A DNA stretch of 64,000 bases from Cellulomonas cellasea. Its GTDB lineage: Bacteria; Actinomycetota; Actinomycetes; Actinomycetales; Cellulomonadaceae. This document shows, piece by piece, positions 1-9,002 of this stretch (the stretch's first letter is position 1; every line of letters starts with the position of its first letter). Where the stretch lies: positions 124,001-188,000 of the forward strand of contig NZ_JAUDBQ010000003.1 of the NCBI RefSeq assembly GCF_030372105.1. The letters run 5' to 3'. A program made the translations under genes and the position numbers. The notes under the pieces are model-generated. The model worked only from the letters and a program-made list of their open reading frames with translations. It did no database searches and was not told the DNA's origin.

Positions 1-335
1 CGGCGTGGGCAGGCGAGGGAGAAGAACCACACGCCCTCGCGGCCGTCCGGCCCGCGCACGTAGGTGCGGACGTTCAACTCGGGGAAGTCCGACCAGACGG
101 GGATCGGCGGCAGCGGCGGCGTCCGCACCCCGCCCATCCGGAAGGGCACCAGGCCCACCCAAGCCGAGCCGTCCAGGACCTGCGCCTCGAGCCCGGCGGG
201 CAGGAGCCGCTGGACGACGTCCGGGTCGTAGCGCCAGTGCGCGAACGTCAGCTCCGTCCACCGCTGGGCATTGACCGGCCACGCGATGTGTCGCTCGGGG
301 TGGCGCCTGCTCACGGTGGGCGGAGGAAGGTCCAT
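1..335 (-). CDS. DUF2071 (YqjF-like) protein, C-terminus beyond window
   Basis: Translated on the minus strand from the ATG at 335, the reading frame stays open to the left edge, so only the N-terminal 111 or so residues are present. The visible protein has the DUF2071/YqjF pattern: an early 'PVNAQRW' segment, then 'AHWRYDPDVVQRLLPAGLE', 'AWVGLVPFRM' and 'FPELNVRTYVRGPDGREGVW'. Members of this family are about 240 residues long, soluble, and of unknown biochemical role. The start was chosen as the first ATG ahead of the conserved 'W' block. It lies about 60 bases downstream of a DoxX gene on the same strand, so the two may be co-transcribed. Confidence 0.8.
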   Translation of the reverse strand, partial: MDLPPPTVSRRHPERHIAWPVNAQRWTELTFAHWRYDPDVVQRLLPAGLEAQVLDGSAWVGLVPFRMGGVRTPPLPPIPVWSDFPELNVRTYVRGPDGREGVWFFSLACPR

Positions 336-396
336 GCGAGCAGGGTGGCACGGACGGGCTCCCCCGCATGGGCGCCTGTCACGCGGGCGAGCGCGG

Positions 397-984
397 TCAC
401 CGGAGCAGCGGGGCCCGCCGCACGAGTCGCAGCGCCGCCCAGCGCCGACCGAGCCCCCAGGTGTCGCCCGCCAGCAGCAGCGCGCACACGACCAGCACGA
501 GCGTGTACACCAGGTGCTGGTCGACCACCGGGTTCATCGACCCGTCCTGCGGCGGCCACTGGGCGACCCACAACGTCATCATCAGCAGCGAGCCCGCGCA
601 GGCGGCCAACCGCAGCCCGATGCCCAGCACCACGGCGGCGCCGACGCCCAGCATGCCCAGCATGAAGAGCCAGTCGGTGGCCGGGCTGGCCATCGCGGCG
701 AAGATCTCCTTCGCCGGGCCCACGGCGCCGTTCTGCAGGTAGCCCTGGCTGGGCTCCCCGCCGTCGAGCCAGGAGGGCGCGACGGAGCCGTCCGGGCGGG
801 GCGCCCCTGTGCTGTGCCGCAGGCCGAACGTCTTGTCGAGGAAGGCCCACAGGAACACGAACCCGGTGGCGATGCGCAGGACGGCGAGCGCACGGCGCCC
901 CGCTGCGGTGGTGACGACCTCGTGCTGGGCGCGTTCGGTGCTTGGCGCCTCGGTGGACGGGTGGACGACTCGGGTGCTGGCCAT
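397..984 (-). CDS. DoxX family membrane protein
   Basis: About 195 residues. After a charged N-terminal stretch of some 35 residues come four hydrophobic segments: 'ALAVLRIATGFVFLWAFLD', 'WLFMLGMLGVGAAVVLGIGL', 'ACAGSLLMMTLWVAQ' and 'LVYTLVLVVCALLLAGDTWG', the arrangement of DoxX-type inner-membrane proteins. The family is loosely tied to redox and thiosulfate metabolism, but no specific reaction can be assigned here. A longer frame runs upstream; the ATG at 984 is preferred because GGAGAA lies about 6-7 bases before it. The end of the frame lies just upstream of the DUF2071 gene in the same orientation. Confidence 0.85.
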   Translation of the reverse strand: MASTRVVHPSTEAPSTERAQHEVVTTAAGRRALAVLRIATGFVFLWAFLDKTFGLRHSTGAPRPDGSVAPSWLDGGEPSQGYLQNGAVGPAKEIFAAMASPATDWLFMLGMLGVGAAVVLGIGLRLAACAGSLLMMTLWVAQWPPQDGSMNPVVDQHLVYTLVLVVCALLLAGDTWGLGRRWAALRLVRRAPLLR

Positions 985-1184
985 GGTGGCTTCTCCGTGG
1001 TTGACGACGCGACGCTGCGTGGTGCCGGAACGCCGCCACGATGCCGGGCCGTTTCCCCGGGCCACAACCACGTCATGCCGGACGGACGTCCGTGCGCTGA
1101 GGTCCTGGAGGCCCGCGGTGCGCCCGTGCCGGCCTCGTCACGGGGCCCGCCGGTAGTCGGTCACGCGCTGGCCGACGGGCGGCG

Positions 1185-1652
1185 TCAGACGCCGTTGACG
1201 AGGGCGGCGCGGAGCCGCTCGAGCAGTTCGGCCTGGCCCGCCACGACCGCGAGCGCGGCCTCGTCGAGTGTGAGCCAGCGGGCGCGGTCGAGCTCGGGGA
1301 AGTGCTGGCGGCGTCCGGAGCGTGGAGGCCATTCGAGTTCGAAGGTGTTGCTGGTGATGGTGCTGACGTCCAGGTCAGCGCGCCGGGCCCAGGCGGTGAC
1401 GGTTTTGCCGCCGCGTTGGCGCACCGTGCCGAGGTAGAGCTCGGGGCCGGGCGGGGGCGGGGTCCCGATCTCCTCGGTGAACTCACGGATGGCGGCGGCG
1501 TGCGGGTCTTCGTCGGGCGTGTGCTCGCCTTTGGGAATCGTCCAGGCCCGTGCGTCCTTGGCAGCCCAGTAGGGGCCGCCCATGTGCCCGAGGAGGACCT
1601 CGACGCCGGGCGGCGTTCCCCGGTAGAGGAGCAACGCGGCACTGGTCGTCAT
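1185..1652 (-). CDS. Nudix hydrolase
   Basis: A 155-residue protein with a complete Nudix box around residues 42-63: G at the start, 'PDED' inside, then 'REFTEEIG', fitting GX5EX7REUXEEXGU. Nudix enzymes use this helix-loop-helix with divalent metal to hydrolyse nucleoside diphosphates linked to another group; the substrate cannot be read from sequence. The N-terminus 'TSAALLLYRG' and 'LLGHMGGPYWA' resemble small MutT-like proteins that act on predicted NTP or diadenosine compounds. The ATG at 1652 was preferred over a GTG at 1661 because GAGAG sits 8 bases before it. Confidence 0.9.
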   Translation of the reverse strand: MTTSAALLLYRGTPPGVEVLLGHMGGPYWAAKDARAWTIPKGEHTPDEDPHAAAIREFTEEIGTPPPPGPELYLGTVRQRGGKTVTAWARRADLDVSTITSNTFELEWPPRSGRRQHFPELDRARWLTLDEAALAVVAGQAELLERLRAALVNGV

Positions 1653-1703
1653 GTGTCCCACTCTCTGGACTGTCTCATCTGGTGGCCACCGCGGAAGGTG
1701 TCG

Positions 1704-2315
1704 TCAGCGTTCGACGACGAGCGCCGGGCGCCGCGGGTCGTCGACGCGCACGACGATGTCGGCGGTCTCCTCGGGCTGGGCCTCGGCGCTGTAGCGCTCG
1801 TAAGCGGGGAGCGTCCATGCCTCGTGGGGCGGCGTGCGGCGGGCCCGGGAGTCGGGCCGGAGCGCGAGGTGGACCGTGAGGTCGAAGTCGAGCCATCGGC
1901 CGAGCAGCAGCGCCCCGTCGAGGATGAGGACCGCGTTGTCGGGGGCGTGCTGGTAGGCGGCGCGGGTGGCGCGGTCACGCTCGGGGTCCCAGAGGGTGGG
2001 CAGGTACCGCCCGTCGCCGTCGGGGCCCAACGGGTCGAGGACCTCCCGGGCGAGGGCGCCGTGGTCGACCCACGTCTCGAAATAGGAGTCCGGGTCACCC
2101 CGGCCGTGTTGCAGGCGCACGGAGGCCGGGCGCAGGAAGTCGTGGGCGTGGACGCGCGCCACGGGCCGTCCTGCAGCCCGCAGCGGGTCCACGAGCGCGT
2201 CGGCGAGCGTGCCCGGCTCGGCGCCGGGGTGGCCGTCGACCGCGACGCGCAGCCGCCCGGCGGGGCGCGCGCCGATCTCCTGGACGAGGTGGTGGACCAC
2301 CGCGTCGGGTGTCAT
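1704..2315 (-). CDS. Uridine kinase-like protein with degenerate P-loop
   Basis: A 203-residue protein resembling the uridine-kinase-like proteins of actinobacteria: 'RLRVAVDGHPGA' at the N-terminus, 'RVHAHDFLRPASVRLQHGRG' in the middle, 'DNAVLILDGALLLGRWL' and 'LTVHLALR' near the end. These match the substrate-binding, Walker-B-like and beta-strand regions of P-loop nucleoside kinases. The glycine-rich loop reads 'DGHPGAEPGTLADAL' where an active kinase would show GxxxxGK[ST]; the lysine is missing, so catalysis is doubtful. It starts 50 bases downstream of a VOC gene on the same strand and is probably co-transcribed with it. The start follows from where similarity begins; the frame is open further upstream, overlapping the VOC gene out of frame. 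Confidence 0.7.
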   Translation of the reverse strand: MTPDAVVHHLVQEIGARPAGRLRVAVDGHPGAEPGTLADALVDPLRAAGRPVARVHAHDFLRPASVRLQHGRGDPDSYFETWVDHGALAREVLDPLGPDGDGRYLPTLWDPERDRATRAAYQHAPDNAVLILDGALLLGRWLDFDLTVHLALRPDSRARRTPPHEAWTLPAYERYSAEAQPEETADIVVRVDDPRRPALVVER

Positions 2316-2364
2316 CGGGCGTGCGCGCACCGGGCCATTCTGCGCGAGGGTGCTCAGCGTGGCC

Positions 2365-2748
2365 TCAGGCCGAGGACTCCACGTTGAGGATGTTGCCGTC
2401 CGGGTCGGAGAACCACACCGACCGGACGTCGCCCATCGTGCCGATCCCGTCGGACCAGACGATGCCCTCGGCCTCGAACGTCTCGAAGGCGATCCCGTGC
2501 TGGCGCAGGTTCGCGATCTCGTCGTCGAAGTCTGTGTCGTCGACCTCGAAGGACATCGCGGTCGACTGGTTGGTGCCGGCGAAGGCGGACGGGTAGACGA
2601 GGAAGCGCTCGCCGCCGGCGGTGTAGAACACCCCCTCGGGAACCTCGTCATCAGCGGCCACGAATCCGAGGGTCCCCTCGTAGAACGCGCGTGCCCGGTC
2701 CAGGTCCGCTACTGCCAAGGTGGGGCAGGGCGCGTAGTCGGAAAGCAT
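2365..2748 (-). CDS. VOC (glyoxalase/bleomycin resistance) family protein
   Basis: A 127-residue single-module vicinal-oxygen-chelate protein. It opens with 'PTLAVADLDRARAFYEGTLGF', has 'YTAGGERFLVYPS' and 'STAMSFEVDD' in the middle, and closes with 'SVWFSDPDGNILNVES', the usual betaalphabetabetabeta repeat signature. VOC proteins bind metal or small ligands and range from lyases and dioxygenases to resistance proteins, so the substrate is unknown. An ATG at 2748 heads the frame. The gene is divergent from the SDR gene starting at 2918, so the roughly 170 bases between them should hold both promoters. Confidence 0.85.
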   Translation of the reverse strand: MLSDYAPCPTLAVADLDRARAFYEGTLGFVAADDEVPEGVFYTAGGERFLVYPSAFAGTNQSTAMSFEVDDTDFDDEIANLRQHGIAFETFEAEGIVWSDGIGTMGDVRSVWFSDPDGNILNVESSA

Positions 2749-2917
2749 GGCTCCTCCAGTGGCGGACCACGCGACCGTCGCACGGTCGGCCTCCTTCGAA
2801 CGTAAGTCGGCCGTGAGGCGCGGTCAAGGATCGCCAGGCGCGGCCCGTACAGTAAGCGCGGCTCATCTCGGGGTGGCCGGTCGACCGGCCCCACAGAACG
2901 TAGGACGGCACAGCAAC

Positions 2918-4402
2918 ATGACGGCGACGGACTCCTCTGACGTGCGCGCGGCGGGGGCCGCCGAGGGCGTGGACCCCGCGGACCTCGAGGTGTTCTTGCG
3001 GGTGATCGACCAGATCGGCGACCTACCCTCGGACCACCCCCACCTGGCGGTGGCGCGGCGGGCCACCGCTGGCCTGTTCAAGGCGGCGAAGAAGCAGCGC
3101 CGCACCGAGAAGCGCGCGGCGATCAGCGAGGCGGACCGCGCGGTGGTGGCGGCGACGGCCACGGGCAGCCCGGGGCGCATCGATGACGAGACGCGCGGCC
3201 TGCCGATCACGTCGAACGCGCAGGGCGCGATCGCGGGGACGCTGCTGCGGCCGCGGCCGTGCTACATCTGCAAGGAGCCCTACACCACTGTCGACGCGTT
3301 CTACCACCAGCTCTGCCCGGAGTGCGCGCGGCTGAACCACGCGAAGCGCGACGCGCGCACCGACCTGACCGGGCGCCGGGCGCTGCTGACGGGCGGGCGC
3401 GCGAAGATCGGGATGTACATCGCGTTGCGCCTGCTGCGCGACGGGGCGCACCTGACCATCACGACCCGCTTCCCCCGCGACGCGGCGCGCCGGTTCGCGG
3501 CGATGGAGGACAGCGCCGAGTGGCTGCACCGGCTGTCGATCGTGGGCATCGACCTGCGGGACCCGGCGCAGGTCGTGGCGCTGGCGGACTCGGTGGCCGC
3601 GGCCGGGCCGCTGGACATCCTCATCAACAACGCCGCGCAGACCGTGCGCCGCTCCCCCGGCGCGTACTCGCCGCTGGCGGACGCCGAGCTGGAGCCGCTG
3701 CCCGCCGGGCCGATGCCGGAGATCCGCACGCTGGGCCACACCAGCGACGCGCACCCGCGCGCGCTGGCCGGCGCCGTCACCGAGCTCACCAGCCCCGTGT
3801 TCGAGCTGGCGAAGCGCCAGGACGTGGCGTCCATGGCGCTGACGGCCGAGGCGGCGTCGCTCGAGCGGCTCGTCGCCGGGACGTCCATTGACGCGGGCGG
3901 CCTGGTGCCGGACACCGGCGAGACGAACTCGTGGGTGGCGACGGTGGACCAGGTCGACGCGATGGAGCTGCTGGAAGTGCAGCTGTGCAACCAGACGGCG
4001 CCGTTCATCCTCATCAGCCGGCTGCGCCCGGCGATGAAGGCGTCCCCCGCGCGCCGCACCTACGTGGTGAACGTGTCCGCGATGGAGGGCGTGTTCTCGC
4101 GCGGGTACAAGGGGCCGGGGCACCCGCACACGAACATGTCCAAGGCGGCGCTGAACATGCTCACGCGCACCAGCGCGGAGGAGATGGCGCAGGACGGCAT
4201 CCTCATGACAGCCGTCGACACCGGGTGGATCACTGACGAGCGGCCGCACCCGACGAAGGTGCGCCTCGCCGAGGAGGGCTTCCACGCGCCGCTGGACCTC
4301 GTGGACGGCGCCGCGCGCGTGTACGACCCGATCGTGCGGGGCGAGGCGGGCGAGGACCTGTACGGGTGCTTCTTGAAGGACTACGCGCGCTCCGCCTGGT
4401 GA
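2918..4402 (+). CDS. SDR-fold oxidoreductase with N-terminal zinc-ribbon-like insert
   Basis: A 494-residue protein. Residues about 1-100 are helical and charged. Around 112-137 there is a Cys4 motif, 'CYICKEPYT' followed by 'LCPECARLNH', suggesting a bound zinc. A short-chain dehydrogenase domain follows: 'LLTGGRAKIGMYIALRLL' (nucleotide-binding turn), 'LDILINNAA' and 'YVVNVSAMEG'. At the usual YxxxK site the sequence is 'HPHTNMSKAALN', with Thr where Tyr is expected, while Lys is kept. This looks like a distinct SDR subfamily; substrate unknown. The ATG at 2918 has AGGACGG upstream; the frame is open further upstream but without a better start. Confidence 0.8.
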   Translation: MTATDSSDVRAAGAAEGVDPADLEVFLRVIDQIGDLPSDHPHLAVARRATAGLFKAAKKQRRTEKRAAISEADRAVVAATATGSPGRIDDETRGLPITSNAQGAIAGTLLRPRPCYICKEPYTTVDAFYHQLCPECARLNHAKRDARTDLTGRRALLTGGRAKIGMYIALRLLRDGAHLTITTRFPRDAARRFAAMEDSAEWLHRLSIVGIDLRDPAQVVALADSVAAAGPLDILINNAAQTVRRSPGAYSPLADAELEPLPAGPMPEIRTLGHTSDAHPRALAGAVTELTSPVFELAKRQDVASMALTAEAASLERLVAGTSIDAGGLVPDTGETNSWVATVDQVDAMELLEVQLCNQTAPFILISRLRPAMKASPARRTYVVNVSAMEGVFSRGYKGPGHPHTNMSKAALNMLTRTSAEEMAQDGILMTAVDTGWITDERPHPTKVRLAEEGFHAPLDLVDGAARVYDPIVRGEAGEDLYGCFLKDYARSAW

Positions 4403-4528
4403 CCGGGTGACAGTGCGGGCTCGCCTACCCTGACGAGCGTGGCGGGCCCGGCGGCGGGCGCGGGCGCCAGTAACGTGCCCTCCTGCTGGGCGCCGGGCCC
4501 AGCCCGCCCCGCCACTGCCAGGAGTGCC

Positions 4529-6535
4529 ATGCGCCGCCATCTCGCCCACGTCGTGACCCAGGTCGCGGGCGCCGTCGACCTCCGGGCGCGCGCGCCGCAG
4601 GCGCACGATGAGGCGCTGGACCGGCTGCGCGCGCTCGTCCCCGTCCTGCGTGCCGACCACCCCGAGGCCGATGCCGACGAGGACGCCGACACGGACCGGG
4701 TCGCCGCCCTGGCGGAGATCTTCGGCTTGGACGCCCTCGATGTGCGGCTGCTCATGGTGGCCGTCGCCCCCGACGTCGACGCGAACCTCGGCACGGCGCT
4801 CGACCTGCTCGGCGGGTCGGGCCCGACGGCCATGGGCGGCCACGTCGCCCTCGGCACGGCGCTGGAGCTGTGCGGGCTGGGCAGCGGATCCGCCGAGGCC
4901 CGCGCCCGGCTGCACCCCTCGGCCCCGCTGCGCCGGCACCGCCTGCTCCTGGTGCACGGCGACGGCCCGTGGCTGGGGCGCACCCTGCAGGCGCCGGACC
5001 GCGTGGTCGGCCACCTGGTGGGCGACGACACCCCCGACCCGCTCGTGGCGGCGATGACCGTGCCCGCCGGGGGCGTGGACCTGCCCGAGGCGCACAGCGT
5101 CGCGCGGGCCGTGGAGCTCGGCGTGCGGTTGGTGTACGTGCGCTCGCCGCTGGGCGCGCCCGGCGCCGCGGTGGCCGCTGGGGCGTTCGGCACGCTCGGC
5201 ATCCGGCCGCTGGTCGTGGACCTGCGGCGGCGCCCGGCGGAGACGGGCGGAGCCTCGGCAGTCGCTGTGGCGGCACGCGAGGCGGGCATGGTCGGGGCCG
5301 GGCTCGTGGTGCTGGGCGTCGACGACGCGATCGTGGCGGCCCCCGACCAGCCCGCCGACCTCTCCGTGGTCGAGGCGCTGGGCGACGCGGCGGTGCCCGT
5401 CGTCGGCGTCGGGCATCGGGGGTGGGACCGGGGCTGGTCCCGCGACCTCCCGTTGTGCGTCGAGGCGACGAGGCTGCCGCCAGCGGTCCGCGGGCAGGTG
5501 TGGGACCGCGAGCTGCCGGGCGCCGACCTCGCCGCCGCCGAGTGGCGGGACGTGGTCGGGCTGCGCCTGGAGCCCGGCGACGTGGCCTCGACGGTCCGGT
5601 ACGCGCGGATGCTCGGCGCGGTGCGCGACGAGCCGGTGGGCCCGGCGCTCGTCCGGGAGGCCGCACGGCGGCTGGGCGGGGGCGCGGGCGGCAGGCTGCC
5701 CGGGCGCACCAGCGCCACGCTGTCCGACCTGGTGCTCCCCGACACCGCCCGCCAGCAGGTCGCCCAGCTCATCAGCTGGGCCCAGCACCGCGACGCCGTG
5801 CTCGCGCAGGGCCCGGTGCACGGCCAGGGCGGCAAGGGCTCGGGCCTCGCGGCGCTGTTCAGCGGCGGCCCGGGCACCGGCAAGACGCTGGCCGCGCATG
5901 TCGTCAGCGACGCGCTCGGCCTGGACCTGTACCCGGTGGACCTGTCCAGCGTGGTGGACAAGTACGTCGGGGAGACCGAGAAGAACCTCGAGCGGGTGTT
6001 CCACGAGGCCGAGAGCCTCAACGTGGTCCTGTTCTTCGACGAGGCGGACTCGCTGTTCGGCAGCCGCTCCGAGGTGCGCGACTCGCGGGACCGGTACGCG
6101 AACCTCGAGGTGTCGTACCTGCTGCAGCGCATGGAGCAGTTCGACGGGATCGTGCTGCTGGCCACGAACCTGCGCGCCAACCTGGACGCGGCGTTCTCCC
6201 GGCGCCTGCACTTCGTCATCCACTTCCCCGACCCGGACGTGCCCACCCGCCGGAGCCTGTGGCGCCAGCACCTGACCCACCTGGAGCCACTGGACGCCTC
6301 CGACCCAGTGGACTTCGACCTGCTCGCGGAGGGCGTCGAGCTGGCAGGCGGCGACATCCGCAACATCGTCATGGCCGCGGCCTACGACGCGGCCGCCGCG
6401 GGCGGGCGGATCGGCATGCGGACCCTGGCGGCAGCGGCGCGGCGCGAGTACGCCAAGCTGGGCCGGCGGATGCCCCCGGGCGGGTTCGCCGACATCCCGC
6501 CGCCCGCGCCCGCCCTGCCCGGCGCGCGCGGCTGA
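4529..6535 (+). CDS. AAA+ ATPase of the contractile-injection-system associated type
   Basis: A 668-residue protein. The N-terminal half (about 1-400) is alanine-rich, with blocks such as 'RVAALAEIFGLDALDVRLLMVAVAP' found in large AAA proteins linked to extracellular contractile injection systems (Afp15/Pvc15-like). A single AAA+ domain follows: Walker A 'GGPGTGKT' near residue 446, Walker B 'VVLFFDEADSLFG' near 500, sensor 1 'IVLLATNLRANLD', and arginine finger region 'AFSRRLHF'. It is likely a cytosolic remodelling ATPase for the downstream DUF4157 protein. The ATG has AGGAG 4 bases upstream. A GTG at 4439 placed 7 bases after TACCCT is an alternative leaderless start adding 30 residues. 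Confidence 0.85.
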   Translation: MRRHLAHVVTQVAGAVDLRARAPQAHDEALDRLRALVPVLRADHPEADADEDADTDRVAALAEIFGLDALDVRLLMVAVAPDVDANLGTALDLLGGSGPTAMGGHVALGTALELCGLGSGSAEARARLHPSAPLRRHRLLLVHGDGPWLGRTLQAPDRVVGHLVGDDTPDPLVAAMTVPAGGVDLPEAHSVARAVELGVRLVYVRSPLGAPGAAVAAGAFGTLGIRPLVVDLRRRPAETGGASAVAVAAREAGMVGAGLVVLGVDDAIVAAPDQPADLSVVEALGDAAVPVVGVGHRGWDRGWSRDLPLCVEATRLPPAVRGQVWDRELPGADLAAAEWRDVVGLRLEPGDVASTVRYARMLGAVRDEPVGPALVREAARRLGGGAGGRLPGRTSATLSDLVLPDTARQQVAQLISWAQHRDAVLAQGPVHGQGGKGSGLAALFSGGPGTGKTLAAHVVSDALGLDLYPVDLSSVVDKYVGETEKNLERVFHEAESLNVVLFFDEADSLFGSRSEVRDSRDRYANLEVSYLLQRMEQFDGIVLLATNLRANLDAAFSRRLHFVIHFPDPDVPTRRSLWRQHLTHLEPLDASDPVDFDLLAEGVELAGGDIRNIVMAAAYDAAAAGGRIGMRTLAAAARREYAKLGRRMPPGGFADIPPPAPALPGARG

Positions 6536-6657
6536 GAGCCCGCGACACGGCTCCTGCCTGCGCAATCACTACGGAGATTCCCCGGGACCGCTCCCCCGCG
6601 CCCGCACCCCGCTCGTACTGTGGCGGGGACCATGCACCCCCGCCAGAGGAGCCTGCC

Positions 6658-9000
6658 GTGAGCGAGCGCACCCGTCCCGCCGCCCGAGCCGGACACCAGC
6701 GGAGCGAGGCCTCCGCGCCCGACGGCGCCGCGCCCAGCAACGCGCGGCGGCTTCCCGCCCCCGGCCTGGTCCACGCGGGCGACGAGCGCCTGCGCCGCGC
6801 GGGCGCGGGGGCCGACCTCCTCGGCGGCTCGGACGTGGACGCCGACGTGGTGGCCACGCTGCGCCGCCGCCGGGGCCAGGGCGCCCCGCTGCCCGCCGAC
6901 GTCGCCCGGTCCATGGGCGAGCAGCTCCAGCGCGACATGTCGGACGTGCGCGTGCACGCGGACTCCGAGGCGGACACGCTCAGCCGGTCCGTGCAGGCGC
7001 GCGCGTTCACCCTGGGCTCCGACGTGTACTTCACGGCCGGCTCCTACAACCCGCGCAGCGCCGAGGGCCAGCACCTGCTCGCCCATGAGCTCACGCACGT
7101 CGTCCAGCAGTCGGCCCCGGGCGCCGGGGCCGTGCAGCGCTCCGCGATGACCGTGGGCCGCGCCGACGACCCCGCCGAGGCCGAGGCCGAGCGCAACGCC
7201 GCGCGCGTGGTGCAGGCGCTGCGCCGCTCCCCCGCCGCCACTGCCGCGCCCGTGGCCATCGAGCACCACCACGGGTCGGGCTGCGGCCACGACATGACGA
7301 TCCGCCGCAACTTCCTCACCAATCTGTTCAGCAGGACTCCCGCGGCGCCGCCCGCGCCGCCCGCCCCGACCCTGGGCGTCCGCGAGCGCGGCGTGCACGA
7401 GGCCGAGACGGACGACCCGTCGGCGCTCGACCAGCTCGCCGACATCGCCGACGCCATCCTCGCGATCAAGGACGCGACGGTGACGAAGGAGGAGAAGCAC
7501 GTGCTCGGCGACATGGACGGCGGCGACGCGGCAGCCGGCCTCTACGGATCGGGCATGGGGCTGATCAAGCTGGGCATGGGCGCCAAGGACGTGTTCGGCG
7601 CCGCGAGCGACCTGCACGCCGCCCGCCAGCAAGGCGGGGACTCCCTGGCGCGCAACGACAAGGGGGTGGAGCTCGAGGGCGGCCTGTGGGACTTCCTCGG
7701 CGACGCCACCGGCACGATGGACTCCATGGCCGGGGCGGCCAAGGGCTTCGGCGGCCAGGACATCCCCGTCTTCGGGGACATCGCCAACATCTACACCGGC
7801 ATCGCCAAGGGCAAGCAGGCCCTGGAGGACGGCGCGACCGCCGGACGGCTGCACAACCAGAAGATCAGGGTCAAGCGCGAGCAGGACCACCACCTGCCCG
7901 ACCCGCATCGGCTGGCCAGGTTCCGCGAGTTCGCCACCGCCTACCGGTCCTACACCTCTGAGACAGCCGCCGCGGCCGCCGTCGTCGGCGAGACCGCCGA
8001 GAAGAAGGCCGAGCGCAAGCTGCGCCAGAAGGCCGCGTCCACCGCGAAGAAGACCACCAAGGCCGAGGACATCACCCGCTTCGGGACCGTGCTGGCCGGG
8101 TACACGGGATCGGACCCTTCCGTCGCAGGCGCCGACGACGCGACAGTCCTGGCCTTCCTCAACCACTGCCGCGACCAGGACCACAAGGAGTTCGGCTACG
8201 GCACCGAGCACCGCAAGCGGGCCGAGGCGGAGTACGCCACCGCCCAGACAGGCTTCAGCGCCGACTACACCGACACGCGGAGCCTGGGCAAGCTCGCCTC
8301 CTTCGGCACCCGGCGCAAGGCCGAGACGGCGGCCGTGAACGCCGTCGAGGCCGCGGGCAACGTGATGGACGCCGCCGGGACGGTGTCCGCCGCCGGGGAC
8401 TTCGGCGCCACGAAGATCACCGGCAAGGCGCTCAAGGCCGCGGCCGCCGGCTACTCCACCCTCAAGTCGGGCGTCAAGCGGGCCAAGCGGATCCACCACC
8501 TGCGCACCGTGAAGAACGAGATCGGCTACGGGGGCACGACCGACCGCGGCGCCTGGTGGGGGGCCAAGCAGTTCTTCGGCGGGAAGGTCGACGCGTCGCA
8601 GGCCAACGTGCGCGCCGCCATCGCGGACCCCACCCAGGACATCGCCCAAGGGCGCAAGGGCGCCACGCTGCTGTCGACCGCCACCGCCGAGCAGAAGGCC
8701 GCGCTGGCCAAGCGGGTCACCCGGCAGGTCTTCCGGCGCATCGACGACCTGGTGCGCTGCCTCGGCAGCACGAATCCGCAGGTCTTCGCGCGTGCCTCCA
8801 AGATCCTGCACATCATCGCCGAGACGAACCTGGCCGGCTTCTTCGCCACGATCGACGCGAGCGACCTGGCGGAGTTCCGTAGGGTGTCCCAAGCCGTCGC
8901 CGGCGGATCCGCGTCGGCGGACGACACGGCGCTCTACCAGAAGCACCGGCAGAGCATTCACAACATCGTGGAGCGACAGCTCCACGGGATCGGCGGTTGA
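6658..9000 (+). CDS. DUF4157 domain protein, putative exported effector
   Basis: A 780-residue protein starting at a GTG with AGAGGAG 6 bases upstream. Residues about 80-152 form a DUF4157 domain: 'MGEQLQRDMSDVRVHADSE', 'ARAFTLGSDVYFTAGSYN', 'LAHELTHVVQQ'. The HELTH stretch near 143-147 is an HExxH-like metallopeptidase motif (His-Glu-x-x-His). DUF4157 is known as a recurrent domain in cargo of extracellular contractile injection systems and in polymorphic toxins. The remaining 600 residues are helical, with Gly/Ala-rich segments around 300-400 ('LYGSGMGLIKLGMGAKDVFG') that could insert in membranes, then Lys-rich helices. No signal peptide is seen. No C-terminal toxin domain is recognised. 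Confidence 0.85.
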   Translation: MSERTRPAARAGHQRSEASAPDGAAPSNARRLPAPGLVHAGDERLRRAGAGADLLGGSDVDADVVATLRRRRGQGAPLPADVARSMGEQLQRDMSDVRVHADSEADTLSRSVQARAFTLGSDVYFTAGSYNPRSAEGQHLLAHELTHVVQQSAPGAGAVQRSAMTVGRADDPAEAEAERNAARVVQALRRSPAATAAPVAIEHHHGSGCGHDMTIRRNFLTNLFSRTPAAPPAPPAPTLGVRERGVHEAETDDPSALDQLADIADAILAIKDATVTKEEKHVLGDMDGGDAAAGLYGSGMGLIKLGMGAKDVFGAASDLHAARQQGGDSLARNDKGVELEGGLWDFLGDATGTMDSMAGAAKGFGGQDIPVFGDIANIYTGIAKGKQALEDGATAGRLHNQKIRVKREQDHHLPDPHRLARFREFATAYRSYTSETAAAAAVVGETAEKKAERKLRQKAASTAKKTTKAEDITRFGTVLAGYTGSDPSVAGADDATVLAFLNHCRDQDHKEFGYGTEHRKRAEAEYATAQTGFSADYTDTRSLGKLASFGTRRKAETAAVNAVEAAGNVMDAAGTVSAAGDFGATKITGKALKAAAAGYSTLKSGVKRAKRIHHLRTVKNEIGYGGTTDRGAWWGAKQFFGGKVDASQANVRAAIADPTQDIAQGRKGATLLSTATAEQKAALAKRVTRQVFRRIDDLVRCLGSTNPQVFARASKILHIIAETNLAGFFATIDASDLAEFRRVSQAVAGGSASADDTALYQKHRQSIHNIVERQLHGIGG

Positions 9001-9002
9001 GC

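Noticed and set aside
3023-6565. Very long minus-strand open frame (over 1,100 codons) across the SDR and AAA genes
   Set aside because: Arg/His/Gln/Gly-rich low-complexity translation, a shadow of plus-strand genes in GC-rich DNA.
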